Assembly: GCA_905250885.1 (NCBI GenBank)
Contig: CAJNOQ010002458.1
Location: forward strand, 1 to 24,245
From: Didymodactylos carnosus
Lineage: Eukaryota; Rotifera; Eurotatoria; Philodinida; Philodinidae
Length of the DNA: 24,245 nt
Reading direction: 5' to 3'
Part shown: piece after piece, positions 8,837 to 18,583 of the stretch
Numbering within the stretch: the stretch's first letter is position 1
Layout of the letters: each line of letters starts with the position of its first letter
Translations under genes and position numbers: made by a program
The notes under the pieces: generated by a model
Database searches by the model: none
What the model saw: the letters and a program-made list of their open reading frames with translations, nothing else
Told to the model about the DNA's origin: nothing

Positions 8837-9139
8837 TCAAGTTTTCTGATTGAAAATATGAAGATTTGTTACTGTTCTTGTCCCAACTTTATTAGTCAAC
8901 GAAACTTGACGAACACGGTTTAATACTGGAGGAACAGAAGAAACTGTTGAATTTGACAAAGATGATGTCGTTTTCGGTGATACGAGTAAAATACGTGGAC
9001 TTGATAATGATAGTGCCGAAAGCGGCATAAAGTTTGTCAAATTTTGAAGTGGTAATGTTGGCAAAGTAGTCGTAGATAATGCCGTTGCTGTTTTCGTCGT
9101 GGAGTCAAAATAAGGTTTCCTCCGTTTATAGGAATCTAT
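8837..9139 (-). CDS. Candidate terminal exon, Ser/Thr/Pro-rich, unidentified protein
   Basis: An open frame of about 100 codons ends at TGA (8837-8839). It encodes a Ser/Thr/Pro-rich stretch (TTKTATALSTTTLPTLPLQN, then PLSALSLSSPRILLVSPKTT) and a tail VSLTNKVGTRTVTNLHIFNQ. Synonymous codon choice looks like that of the secure genes. An ATG lies at 9064, but the frame stays open upstream to about 9139, where a weak AATAG acceptor might lie. I do not recognise the family. It could be the 3' end of a gene whose 5' part is lost, or a chance frame. No phase-2 donor was found that would link it to the exons at 7459 or 7070. Confidence 0.35.
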   Translation of the reverse strand: MDSYKRRKPYFDSTTKTATALSTTTLPTLPLQNLTNFMPLSALSLSSPRILLVSPKTTSSLSNSTVSSVPPVLNRVRQVSLTNKVGTRTVTNLHIFNQKT

Positions 9140-10611
9140 TTACTGTGATTTTTAGTATTTCATATTAAAAACACACTGAACACATGTACGTGATGTTTTA
9201 CTAGTTCATATTTATGTTTCCAATTCATATTTTTGTTTATTGTAATATTATAGTCACTGCAGTTGTTGATTTCTTTTTCATATCTAATTTTGCAATAAAA
9301 TTTGAACTACACAATGTTTATTTGTTGTTTCTTTCCCAGTTTGATGCGAAACAGAGATCCGCGAGTTTTGACTTCGTTTAATATATTTTTCTTTGTGATT
9401 TCCGAGTTATTTATTCACTCGCAGTGTCTTCGATTAGGGAAATGTAGTACTTTTCCCACCAGAAAGCTTTACTAGACAGTTTCTGAAAAGCTTTGTCTGT
9501 TAAAATTAAAACTTCACAATAGTCGAAAACTTCGTTCATTCGAATAGTTACCTACAAGAAAAGACGTTTTGGCTACACTTAACAACCAGACTTTCAAGAA
9601 TGAAGGAATGCATGGTCCTGTTTGAGTGTTCGTTTGTTTTCTGTTCTAGTACAAGCATTTTTTCTTATGTTCTATTAATAGTTTTTTGAAACAAAGCAAA
9701 AACATATCTTGAACTATTGTATCTTTTTTTGTTTATGAATTGATTTACACGGATACACTTAAAAAGTGGATGATAGGGGTCAAATGGGCTTTGGAAAGGA
9801 AGGAAACGCATTCTTTAATCTACTTTGCCTTGTGTTCTATGCAAAAGCTGATTTCTGGATTCCTTTTTTAAGATAAAACTTTCATTTTGTTTCTTTCTTT
9901 TGAGTTGAAGGGTAAGAAACTATCCCTCCTTTCAAGGAACTTTTCTTTATTCCTGTATAGTCCATAAAACAAACAATTTTCTGTTTATCTCTCAAGTTCA
10001 AGTGAAAACTCAAGTGAAAATAGTTTCTTTTGTTCAAAGGCAACTGAGTTTGAAGACTGAAGTTATCTTTAATCTTCTTCTTTGGGCAAAATTTACTTGT
10101 TTTCTTGAGTATTTCCGTGGTTTTCAGAGATAAACAGGCAAATGTTGATTTTCCGTGCTCGAAACATCTAAATGAGACACTTGAAATCAGTCTGAACGAT
10201 TGCCTTAAAACGGCCAATCAGAAAAAAAATTAGACACGCACGTTTCTAAAAATCTAATATTTAAGTCGAACTAAAAGCGACCTTTTTCGATTTAGAAAAG
10301 AGTGATAACGCTCTAGTAACATCAATAACTGAGATATTTTTTTTGAACAATTATGTATTTTGTCCTGACTGAACCGACGATGTATAGTGGGTTTCCCACA
10401 TTCAGCTTCACGGTTTCCAACACTACAGCTGAACTCTAGACACCAGAAGCACCAGTTTTAATTATCGCTCCTCTTAATGTTCTCAATTGTGATACACTTT
10501 TTGAAAATCCGCAAATGAATATACGTTGGAACGACATAAGAAAAGGACAAATTCTACATATTCATCGAAACGTTCATTCATCTTATGGGCAAGAAAGATA
10601 ATACCTCGTTA
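9140..10611. other. Long AT-rich stretch without secure features
   Basis: No gene recognised. A 111-codon minus-strand frame (9882-10217) has no recognisable motif and low-complexity Lys/Phe/Ser content. Short features only: direct repeats of AAAGCTTT near 9464 and 9487, a CTCAAGTGAAAA-type duplication near 10001-10020, and CTGTTTATCTCT opposed by AGAGATAAACAG (about 9981 and 10126). Confidence 0.4.
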
Positions 10612-10624
10612 TTCGATATCATAA

Positions 10625-10856
10625 CATCCGGAAATCGCCGTCGCCGCGGATTCAGTGTTAAAGTGTTAACACTTTAACACTTTAACATATACGAACTCGC
10701 GGCGAGTGAGGGTGAGGGTGGAGAAGTGAGAGTGAAGTGGGTGAAGATGTGCTCCACGTTCATCCTCACTTCTTCACCCTCAATTATGCACGTTTATCCT
10801 TTTACACTTTAACACTTTAACATATAAGAATCCGCGGCGACGGCGATTTCCGGATG
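10625..10856. mobile_element. MITE with 29-bp perfect terminal inverted repeats
   Basis: The left end CATCCGGAAATCGCCGTCGC continues CGCGGATTC and is mirrored exactly at 10828-10856. Inside, repeated ACTTTAACACTTTAACATAT blocks occur near both ends, with a GGGTGA-rich centre. TTCGATAT occurs 5 nt outside both ends (10612-10619, 10862-10869), a possible but not adjacent target duplication. No coding sequence, so a non-autonomous element; superfamily unassigned. Confidence 0.8.
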
Positions 10857-10869
10857 ATGCCTTCGATAT

Positions 10870-11697
10870 TCTGATACACTAACGCAGTAATTAAAATCGT
10901 CCACCGTGAGGATTAGATGGAGAATTGAAATAAATTGCCGCATGACGTAAAACAGGTTTCTTTAGAAATAAACTCGAGTTAGAATAAAAACTCGAACCAG
11001 ACACTCTTTATGTGATTTTATTTGCTTTGTCAGGGTACTAAGTAAACTCATATTGGATATTAGTTTTCTTAACCATAAGGTGACTGAACATTTCGACGAA
11101 AAAATATCTTGATTTGTTAAATGATAGTTTAGTTGGACTGTTTTTAGCTTTATACTCTTCGTTCTATCATTCCGTAGTTTCTTTATCGATTTATTCATTT
11201 CTAAGCATGCACCGGTTATAACCAATAAATTTCACCTTTTTTCTGCAACGAATTGCACGAAAAGTACGCACATTAAAATTTTCTGTTCCAAACAGTGTCG
11301 CTGAAAAAACCTTTCTCTTAGGTGTTAGATAAATTCATTTGTTTAACCCTTTCTCCGGGGGTAGCGTTATCTCTCTTTTCCCATACATAAAAGAGAACAT
11401 CTTTTAGAAAAGCATACAAAGTATAATGAAGTCGAATGGAAGATTTGCTAGTGTGACCCGAAGAGGAAGCCGGAAAGTCATGATAGTCAAACAATGAATT
11501 GATCATCAACATTTAATTTACTTCAACAGATGATATATGCAGAAGGATGTTGTGTTTTGTTCAGCCAGACACTCAAACTGCAAAACAAATAGCTTAACAG
11601 TTAGACTTTCTACCCTTTTTGAAAAACAGTCTATCGTAATGCCCAAGTTGAATAGTCTGTGTCTCACTATAAATCGGAAAAGGTTGCTTTTATTTCG
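10870..11697. other. AT-rich stretch without recognisable gene
   Basis: Open frames at 10962-11225, 11318-11512 and 11518-11728 lack recognisable motifs. The 15-mer TACACTAACGCAGTA near 10875 recurs near 23391, and GTGACCCGAAGAGGAAGCC near 11453 resembles a block near 1451. Both suggest old repeat debris. Confidence 0.4.
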
Positions 11698-11990
11698 CAT
11701 TGGCGCAAAATCGACTTTTTATGCGTAGAACAGAATCGGTTCAAATTATTTTTCTAAAGAGCTTATTATATGAATCGACGGTCAGCAAAGTATCTTTTGA
11801 TTCAAATCACTTTCACATTTTGGCGCGAATAGTAGCGCGTTTTAAGTGGCGCCACTATTCGCGCCAAATTGCGAAAAGTGATTTGAATCGAGAGATACTT
11901 TGCTGACCGTCGATTCATATAATAAGCTCTTTAGAAAAATAATTTGAACCGATTCTGTTCTCCGTATAAAAAGTCGATTTTGCGCTAATG
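11698..11990. mobile_element. Foldback/MITE with about 136-bp arms
   Basis: The ends CATTGGCGCAAAATCGAC and, inverted, CATTAGCGCAAAATCGAC bound arms 11698-11833 and 11854-11990, with few mismatches. Shared internal blocks include GAGCTTATTATATGAATCGA and CGGTCAGCAAAGTATCT. The centre is GC-rich (TGGCGCGAATAGT facing ACTATTCGCGCCA). No clear target duplication. Frames across it are palindrome artefacts. Confidence 0.85.
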
Positions 11991-12401
11991 GCTTAAATAT
12001 TTAGTTCGGCTTAAATATAGAGGAAACAGTCAAGTTGATAAACAGTGTATTAAATTCATAGTGAGTTGTTTTGTGAATTGAAGAGTATGAACGTTCACAC
12101 TAAAATGTAACTGTCTGTACAAATCAATGTTCTATACACGGTGGCGAGCCGACAGCGGGGCAATTGGGGCAATTGCCATACCAATAAAAATTTGTCCGTT
12201 CTGTCTGCTACTAAATTCGAGACTTTTCTCTCAGAAGCTGTGGTTAAATACAACTCACAGCTGAAAACTACTAGAAACGAAACAAGGGTATGCCAGTCGT
12301 TGTGAAAGGCAGCGACACTCTTCCAGATGCTCTTAAAGAGTGTGAAACAGAAGTGAGAAACAGAAGAAGACACTTCTTCAGTTTCTCACCATTGATCTAA
12401 A
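11991..12401. other. Spacer with a 17-bp-arm hairpin
   Basis: No gene identified. GTGAGAAACAGAAGAAG (12353-12369) faces CTTCTTCAGTTTCTCAC (12373-12389) with one mismatch and a 3-nt loop. A 92-codon minus frame (12095-12373) has no family motif. Confidence 0.45.
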
Positions 12402-12717
12402 GACTGGTCAATTCCTCCATGATTTACCACTTATCATAAAAATACTCTTGTGAACTCGGATAGATCTCAAAAGATTCGGCTCGAATATTCAGGGTTTGGC
12501 AGAGGGTACATCTATCGTTTCTGAAAAAAGGGTGTGCCTCTCTGGCAACAGCGACGTCTAGGTTGAAGGAACGCCCTTTTCTATAAACAATAGAGGTACC
12601 TTCTGCCAAACTCTGAACATCCGAGTAGAAAAATACGGCGAATCTTTTGAGATCCATCCGAGTTCACAAGGATTTTTTTATGATACGTGGTAAATCATGG
12701 AGAAACGGGTCAGTTTA
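12402..12717. mobile_element. Foldback element with about 137-bp arms
   Basis: The left arm (about 12402-12538) and right arm (about 12568-12717) share CCATGATTTACCAC, CTTGTGAACTCGGAT and GATCTCAAAAGATTCG, with scattered mismatches and small indels. Similarity weakens toward the outer ends. No transposase and no clear target duplication. Confidence 0.8.
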
Positions 12718-12729
12718 TAGCAGAGCTCC

Positions 12730-12850
12730 GTATGGACTGGAGTGAGTCCAGAGTCCAGTTTATGAACTGGACTCAAATTTTTTAGATTCTATCGACTCGG
12801 ACTGGACTGGACTGGACTCAAAGTTTCAAGACCATGGACTAGTCTAGACT
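12730..12850. repeat. Low-complexity GGACT-type repeats
   Basis: TGGACTGGAGTGAGTCCAGA and GGACTGGACTGGACTGGACT dominate this stretch, with flanking AGTCCA complements that could form hairpins. It resembles the shorter TGGACTGCAATGGACCAG pattern near 20095. Confidence 0.65.
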
Positions 12851-12992
12851 CGAAAAAAATTTGGATGGACTTGAATCGAGGAAAAATCGGTAAAAGACAA
12901 GGTGTTTTTGTTTTGTTAAAGGCGATTCTACATAGCTTGCAGTACACACTATATAGAATTATTAACACTTTTTATCATCATTTTTAAGTTTT

Positions 12993-13432
12993 CGAACCGT
13001 CTAAGTTCATCATCAGAAAAATGTACAAAAAGCTGTAAAGAGAGATGTTATTTATACACGAAATTTATACATATAAACGAACATATGAAATAGTCCGTCT
13101 GGCGGTAGTTAAAACAAAAGGAACACACGATGAAAAGTAAATTCTAAAAATGACTCAAGAAGAATGAGAGATATAGTCACAGGATGTGTCAGTCAAAGAA
13201 TTAAAATAAAAATGAAATCACCATATCTCTCATTCTCTAGTACTTTTTGGAATTTACTTTTATTCTGTTATTTCTTTTCCTTCTCTGTTAGTATGATCGT
13301 GTGTTGCTTTTGTTTTAACTACCGTCAGACAGACTATTTCATATGTTCGTTTATATGTATAAATTTCGTGTATAAATAACATCTCTCCTTATAGCTCTTG
13401 CACATTTTTCTGATGATGAACTAGACTATTCG
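12993..13432. mobile_element. Foldback element with unequal arms
   Basis: The left arm (about 12993-13174) and right arm (13223-13432) share GTTCATCATCAGAAAAATGT, ATGTTATTTATACACGAAAT and AACATATGAAATAGTC. The right arm carries about 36 nt (near 13260-13300) that the left arm lacks. The core ATATCTCTCATTCTCT resembles the core of the foldback at 7919-8696. The 71-codon frame at 13164-13379 is a palindrome artefact. Confidence 0.8.
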
Positions 13433-14088
13433 AAGCCCAAAAAACGAAGATGAAAAGTAAGTATTAAAAATACACTATATAAGGCTAAGAAAATTCAAAA
13501 CTTTCACATTTTTCCTTTTTCTGTATATCATTCGATGCAGATTTTTGTGCTGAATCCGAATATGTATAATTTGTTTAGGAAAAGTTGAATTTTGTCGTCA
13601 AAAACTTGAAAAATCGTTGGAACGAAAAAAAATGATTTTTCTTGAAAGATCACCCTAGAATTTCTTTTAAACATGTCCTATAGCTTTAAAAATATTTTTC
13701 CTAATATACGCGAAAAACTGGATCCGAAAACGTATTTTTTGAGAGTATAGCACGTGTCAATACGTCGAAAACACGACGTCTATTTCAATGACCAAAAAAC
13801 CCGTAAGTTTTCGCGCAAAAATCTTCAAGTCTTTTTAGAAACGACACAGAGCAAATATTTTCCCCTGAGTAGATTCGTCAGGTCGAGCTGATAAAATTCA
13901 AGCATTATCTCTTTTCAAATCACTTTTGTATAGACTATACATGAATATTCTGTTGTTCGTTCTGTCTGTTCATTCTGATAGCATGAAAAAATCAGAAAGA
14001 GAAAGAATATATCAGGAACGGAGAAAAATGGGAGAATAGAATAAAAAGCGCTAGTTTCTACGCAAATACAGTTTTTCGTTCTGCGCGA
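13433..14088. other. AT-rich stretch with a dispersed-motif copy
   Basis: No gene recognised. A diverged inverted copy of the 549-579 motif lies near 13537-13563 (TTTTTGTGCTGAATCCGAAT). The rest is A/T homopolymer-rich. Confidence 0.4.
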
Positions 14089-14401
14089 CTAAAATGACCC
14101 TAGACCCAAAACCCTACTGGTGGTGGCGCTTCGAATCGCGTCGAGTGCACCACGTATAGGTCGATTTTGTAAACCTATCTAGTTTTTTCTACATAAGTGA
14201 TAAAGGTAAATATTTTATCTCATTTGACTCATCATACCGCCAGTTACAAAGTTACGTATCCTTTTCTTTTCTTTTCTTTTCTGTGTTTGAGAAAAATGGC
14301 TTTTACTGGTATTATAGTCATTTTAGGCGGTAGTCAAGGCGTAACTCGACGCGATTCGAAGCGCCACCACCAGTAGAGCTTTGGGTCTAGGATCATTTTA
14401 G
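14089..14401. mobile_element. MITE with 58-bp terminal inverted repeats
   Basis: The left TIR 14089-14146 and right TIR 14344-14401 are near-identical inverse copies. They start CTAAAATGACCCTAGACCCA and include TGGTGGTGGCGCTTCGAATC. The roughly 200-bp interior is non-coding and includes a (CTTTT)4 microsatellite at 14261-14280 and short internal dyads (TACCGCCAG and GGCGGTA). No adjacent target duplication is evident. Confidence 0.8.
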
Positions 14402-14896
14402 CAACGTCTCGGTACTCAGTTTTTGATGCTGAATCTGAAAAAATTAGTTTCAGATGCTAGAAAAAAAAATAAAGTAGAAAATTTTGCACATTTCGAAAAA
14501 GATGTGTTTTTCTCAAAAAACTACATCTCTCGAGTATTTCGTATTTTTGACCGGAAGGAAGTATTTACTATGACTAAAAAGTAGATTTTCGTGATCAGCA
14601 GCTCACGCTCTATCAATGGTGTAGAAAAAAGGCGAAAAAAAACTTTTTACTCGAAGTTTGAATTGCCTGCACCTTAATAAAAAGAAAAAAGAGAATTGGT
14701 AGAACAGTACTCAAAGCTTTTGCAAATATAGGACTAGCTCAATTAACGTTTTCTGCGGTTGAACGGTAGTTGTCACTCGATTTTCTTCTTACCAAACATA
14801 AAGCACATTATGTACAAATGCAAACAGTAGTAAGATCATCTCAAATTTTTTGTTTAATTAAAGATAATCATAAAGTTTGAGATAGATCTTTTAATA
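14402..14896. other. 3' flank of the ART-TPR gene, dispersed-motif copy
   Basis: TCAGTTTTTGATGCTGAATC near 14423-14442 is an exact 20-mer inverse match to 559-578. No canonical AATAAA was found close downstream of the ART-TPR stop on the minus strand. Parts (GTGATCAGC followed by TGGTGTA) loosely resemble 21778-21812. Confidence 0.4.
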
Positions 14897-17116
14897 TTAA
14901 ACATCTTCAAAACGGCCACATAATAACCTTAGGCTTTTTAGTAAGATGTTGTCTACGTCAGTCGGGTTTGCTAAATCCGTTGGCGACATTTGCTTTATAA
15001 CACTGATGTTATGTTGTATAATTGGTACATCAGGATAATTAGGATAGGATCGTTCGTAGATTTTAAGTGACTCTGTATAACACGTAAGGGCACAGTCATA
15101 ATCTCTCGTTTTCTCATGTATGCCACCAATCTGACACAAACTTTTAGCTGTTTCAGGATGATCAACAAGAAACAATCGTTTGCGTATTTTGAATGCTTTT
15201 CTATAACAGATGAGAGCACGATCGTACAATTTTTGTTCACTATAAACATCACCAATGAATGTAAAATTATTAGCGGTATTTACACTATAAGTTGGGATGA
15301 TATTGAATGCTTTTAAATGATAGTATAGCGCATGTTTAAATTCGTGTTTTTTACAGTGAATCCGACCAATGTTATTAAAACAATCAGCTATCATCAACCG
15401 ATTCGATGTAGCCTCAGACAATTTCAATCCTTTTAAATAATATTTCAGAGCTATGTCCAGTGAACCTTTATTGTGGTATGCATTACCAAGATTATTTAAA
15501 CTTTCTACCATAGAACGTTTATGCCGAAGTGACAATTCTCGATATTTTAATGCTTCTAAATGATAATGGATTGCTTGATCATAATCTTTCATGTTATCAT
15601 AAACAATGCCGATATCGTTCAATGTTCGTGCGGCATCATAAATTAGTGACGGTGTTGATATCATCATAAGATCATAAGCTTTTTTATAGTTTGCTAAAGC
15701 TTCTTCGTATTCACCTCTGAAACAATAAGCACAGCCCAAATGGTAATAAATCGACGGACAGTCTTGCTCGTCATAATTATTGTTAATTAACAAATTTTTA
15801 AAATATTTTATTGATCTTGAATAATCACCCATATTCTCCAACAAAATACCAAATAGAACAAGAAAACTTTTCTCATCTTTAATATCTACTTTATTTTTTT
15901 CAACATAGTCTTTAGCTATTTTAGTTCCACCGTCAGTTATTGTCATTTTAATTAGCCACACTTCGGTCAAATTATCAAATATAACCGCATCGATCTGAAA
16001 CGCGGCACCTAAATCAAATAGCACTTCTTGTTCAAGTGGGAACTCACTATATGAGGCAATGTCAGCAACAACAGTTAGATTTATTTGCGAATTCAATGTT
16101 ATTTCAAATAGAACTGGTGTAACATTGTCTCGTCTTGTCGGTTTTGTAGCAAAAGTCATTGCTAAATTACGTGAACGACTTGTTGATAAATATCCATTTG
16201 TTCCTATTAACTTTCCAATATTACTTTTGATTTTATTAAATTCATCATTCTCTAGTTTAACGCCACGATACAGTTGAATATTTGTCTGTTTTATTTGAAT
16301 TTTAGCTAGATTTGTACTCAAATCGGCTATATAAAAACGAAATATGTACAGTTGTTCAATGTCTTCTGTTCTTAAAGCTTTATTAATCAATTTATATACA
16401 AACGATGATTTTGTGTACCATTTAATAGAATCGGTTTTCGCATATGTTTGTTCAAATTCATTAATGAATTTTTCTTGTGTTGTATTTCCCCGATAATAGT
16501 GTCGACAGTTTTGAATCATATCTTGTTTTGATTGTTCATCTTGTGGCATTTGAATTACAATATCTTTAAATAATTGATACCAAATAAATGATGCTTGTTC
16601 TTTAGTTAATTCACGTGTAGATTTTTGTAATTTTGGATCAAATGAGTTGAATGTTTCCATATGTTTTTCCACTAATAAAATATTTTCTTTAATACTATTA
16701 GCAAGAGTTTCTTGTTGAATAAATATATCAATTATTTTTGTATATTTTGTTAGAAGTATCTCATATTTTTCACGTTTCATACAAAATATAAAAATTGAAT
16801 CAATTTGTCGAAAATTATGTACAATAGGTAAAAAGTCAACAGCACACGAACCCGAAATAACGAGAAATATTTTTTCATTCATTATTGATTGAATATATTC
16901 GAGACATTTATCTTTTTCATTAAAGAAAAGCACAAAATCATTTATTTCACGAAGCATTGCGCGTGTAATGAATGTGTCGTCTTTGTTATCAATATTTTTA
17001 TCAAACCATATTAATGTAATACTTTCATTATTTGTCGGTACGGTGTTGGCTGTTGTTGATGACACATCACATGTAGAATTAAACGTATTTATCAGTATTT
17101 CTGGACTGTTATCCAT
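14897..17116 (-). CDS. ADP-ribosyltransferase with TPR repeats (arginine-type ART)
   Basis: A 739-residue single-exon protein. Residues about 33-150 look like an alpha/beta domain (strands TLIWFD, KIFLVISG, SIFIFC). About 150-275 is helical and leads into the ART fold. ART motif residues are present: Arg284 (LYRGV), Ser-Thr-Ser 311-313 (GYLSTSRS) and the E-x-E at Glu362/Glu364 (FPLEQEVLF). This R-S-E set with an ExE loop is characteristic of arginine-specific NAD-dependent mono-ADP-ribosyltransferases, so the enzyme is probably active. From about 415 to 690 there are about seven TPR units (examples: YYHLGCAYCFRGEYEEALAN, NDIGIVYDNMKDYDQAIHYH, NNLGNAYHNKGSLDIALKYY), a protein-binding superhelix. 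There is no signal peptide or membrane segment, so a cytosolic location is inferred, unlike vertebrate ecto-ARTs. The ATG at 17116 follows an in-frame TAA two codons upstream. Target and regulation are unknown. Confidence 0.93.
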   Translation of the reverse strand: MDNSPEILINTFNSTCDVSSTTANTVPTNNESITLIWFDKNIDNKDDTFITRAMLREINDFVLFFNEKDKCLEYIQSIMNEKIFLVISGSCAVDFLPIVHNFRQIDSIFIFCMKREKYEILLTKYTKIIDIFIQQETLANSIKENILLVEKHMETFNSFDPKLQKSTRELTKEQASFIWYQLFKDIVIQMPQDEQSKQDMIQNCRHYYRGNTTQEKFINEFEQTYAKTDSIKWYTKSSFVYKLINKALRTEDIEQLYIFRFYIADLSTNLAKIQIKQTNIQLYRGVKLENDEFNKIKSNIGKLIGTNGYLSTSRSRNLAMTFATKPTRRDNVTPVLFEITLNSQINLTVVADIASYSEFPLEQEVLFDLGAAFQIDAVIFDNLTEVWLIKMTITDGGTKIAKDYVEKNKVDIKDEKSFLVLFGILLENMGDYSRSIKYFKNLLINNNYDEQDCPSIYYHLGCAYCFRGEYEEALANYKKAYDLMMISTPSLIYDAARTLNDIGIVYDNMKDYDQAIHYHLEALKYRELSLRHKRSMVESLNNLGNAYHNKGSLDIALKYYLKGLKLSEATSNRLMIADCFNNIGRIHCKKHEFKHALYYHLKAFNIIPTYSVNTANNFTFIGDVYSEQKLYDRALICYRKAFKIRKRLFLVDHPETAKSLCQIGGIHEKTRDYDCALTCYTESLKIYERSYPNYPDVPIIQHNISVIKQMSPTDLANPTDVDNILLKSLRLLCGRFEDV

Positions 17117-17625
17117 TGCTTAAAAAAAAGAATCTTATCAAAACGAAATCATCAAATTTAAGATTTTTTTGTGTATTAATTTTATATTCATAAAATATAC
17201 CGCATAGACTATAATTCTTCTTTGAATTTAATGTGATTTATGTAGTCGAGAGTTGCTGCAGCTTTTTTTTATTTTTCAGCCCCGTTTTATATTCACCTTA
17301 TTTTCATTCCTCTTTTTTCTTGGCAAACAATGAATTTTCTTTTCTTTTTTTTAGTTAATGGCTCTAATCACGTGCTGCCGTTTTTACAAAAACGCAAAAC
17401 AAAAAAGTTTCGCGTTACTTTTAGCAAACAAAACACAGTTCACAAGAGCAGTTTAAGCTTTTTTATGACAAAAATGGAAGAATTATTTTTATTACAATTA
17501 ATAAACAATATGTGATCTCCTTAACTTCAATTTCTCTTTCGTAATCAGTACCGGATGAATAAAATACTCATACTATTCTTATCGAAATCAAACAAAAGAA
17601 AAGAAAGTGTATGATCATTAAATCA
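17117..17625. other. Upstream region of the ART-TPR gene
   Basis: This probably holds the promoter. On the minus strand a TATA-like ATGAATATAAAAT lies about 70 nt upstream of the ATG, and TTCTTTTTTTTAAG directly before the start could be a 5' UTR splice acceptor. Neither is proven. The rest is A/T-rich, with no other gene. Confidence 0.35.
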
Positions 17626-18215
17626 TCTCTGAAAAACGAAAGTCTACTGTTCTTTCTGGCGTATGCTTTATACTTTACGCACATAATCTTCGTTCCACAT
17701 CCAGTGAAGTGAATTGTATGCGCCACAAATGGAAGAGTCACTTAAAGAATCATCTAGAAGTTTTTTACCGCTAAAACATTTCGAGCTACTATTAGTAGCA
17801 TTCGATTCAGATTGGTTTGGGCTATAAATGATACATCGAAATATATTTTACCACCTTCAAAGATTCGGCCTAGCAACTTACCCGAGCTTTTCCAAACGTT
17901 TGAGTGATTTTTTCGAGTCAGTTGCCTTTCAGGGACTAGATCGACTCTATGAAGGCGGTAAAATTTGTATATCATTCTGTAACCCAAACAAATTTGAGTC
18001 GAAAGCTACAAATAGTTGCTCGAAACCTTTTAGCGGAAAATACTTCTAGATGATTCCTTAAGCCACTCTCCCATTTGTGGCGCGTGTACCATATGACTCA
18101 CTTTGAATTGAACTGTATATCCATATTCAGTGTTCACTGAATATGGAACGAAGAATATGTGTGTAAAATATAAAGCATACGTCAGAAAGAACAGTAGACT
18201 TTCCTTTTTCGAGAG
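17626..18215. mobile_element. Large foldback element (about 250-bp diverged arms)
   Basis: The left arm (17626 to about 17873) and right arm (about 17935-18215) share AAAGTCTACTGTTCTTTCTG, GCGCCACAAATGG, AATCATCTAGAAGT and ACC.CCTTCA..GA blocks. The right arm has a roughly 30-nt insert containing its own ATTCAGTG/CACTGAAT dyad. Arm divergence is visibly greater than in the 7122 or 7919 elements, so it is older. Frames inside are artefacts. Confidence 0.8.
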
Positions 18216-18330
18216 CGTAAGACAAGGGTAAGAAAAACAATTCAGAAAGTCCAGTCTCTTAGCTAGGTGTCTATTGGAGATTGGCTTCGACCGTTCATTA
18301 TTAGGCAGCAATAGTTTTTTTCTCGTATTT

Positions 18331-18583
18331 TTCAAAAAATGGTTTGTATTTTCGCCACAGCGTATTGTAAAATTTTCTGAAATCAGCAGTTTTGTAGAGC
18401 AAATATTTCTCTACAAGATGGCATATATAATGACCCAGCAGTTAAAACTGCTGGATTATTGTATCAAAGATACTTTTTAAAGAAACTAAGCAACTTTAAA
18501 AATATCTACTACATGCCATCTTGTAGAGAAATATTTGCTCTACAAACCTGGTGATTTTACAAAATTGCAAACCATTTTTTGAA
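18331..18583. mobile_element. Foldback element with a central perfect 20-bp palindrome
   Basis: The outer blocks TTCAAAAAATGGTTTG and the inner block TGTAGAGCAAATATTTCTCT plus ACAAGATGGCA occur inverted on the two sides (18331-18423 and 18514-18583). The left arm carries about 25 extra nt. Near the middle is CCAGCAGTTAAAACTGCTGG (18435-18454), a perfect palindrome. Non-coding. Confidence 0.8.

Noticed and set aside
9882-10217. 111-codon minus-strand open frame
   Set aside because: Lys/Phe/Ser-rich translation with no recognisable motif, no plausible upstream exon and no conserved-looking blocks.
10612-10869. TTCGATAT as the target duplication of the 10625-10856 MITE
   Set aside because: The 8-mer lies 5 nt outside the recognised inverted repeat on both sides and those 5 nt are not inverted copies, so it is recorded only as a possibility.
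12424-12657. 77-codon minus-strand open frame
   Set aside because: It runs through the foldback element 12402-12717 and has no family resemblance.
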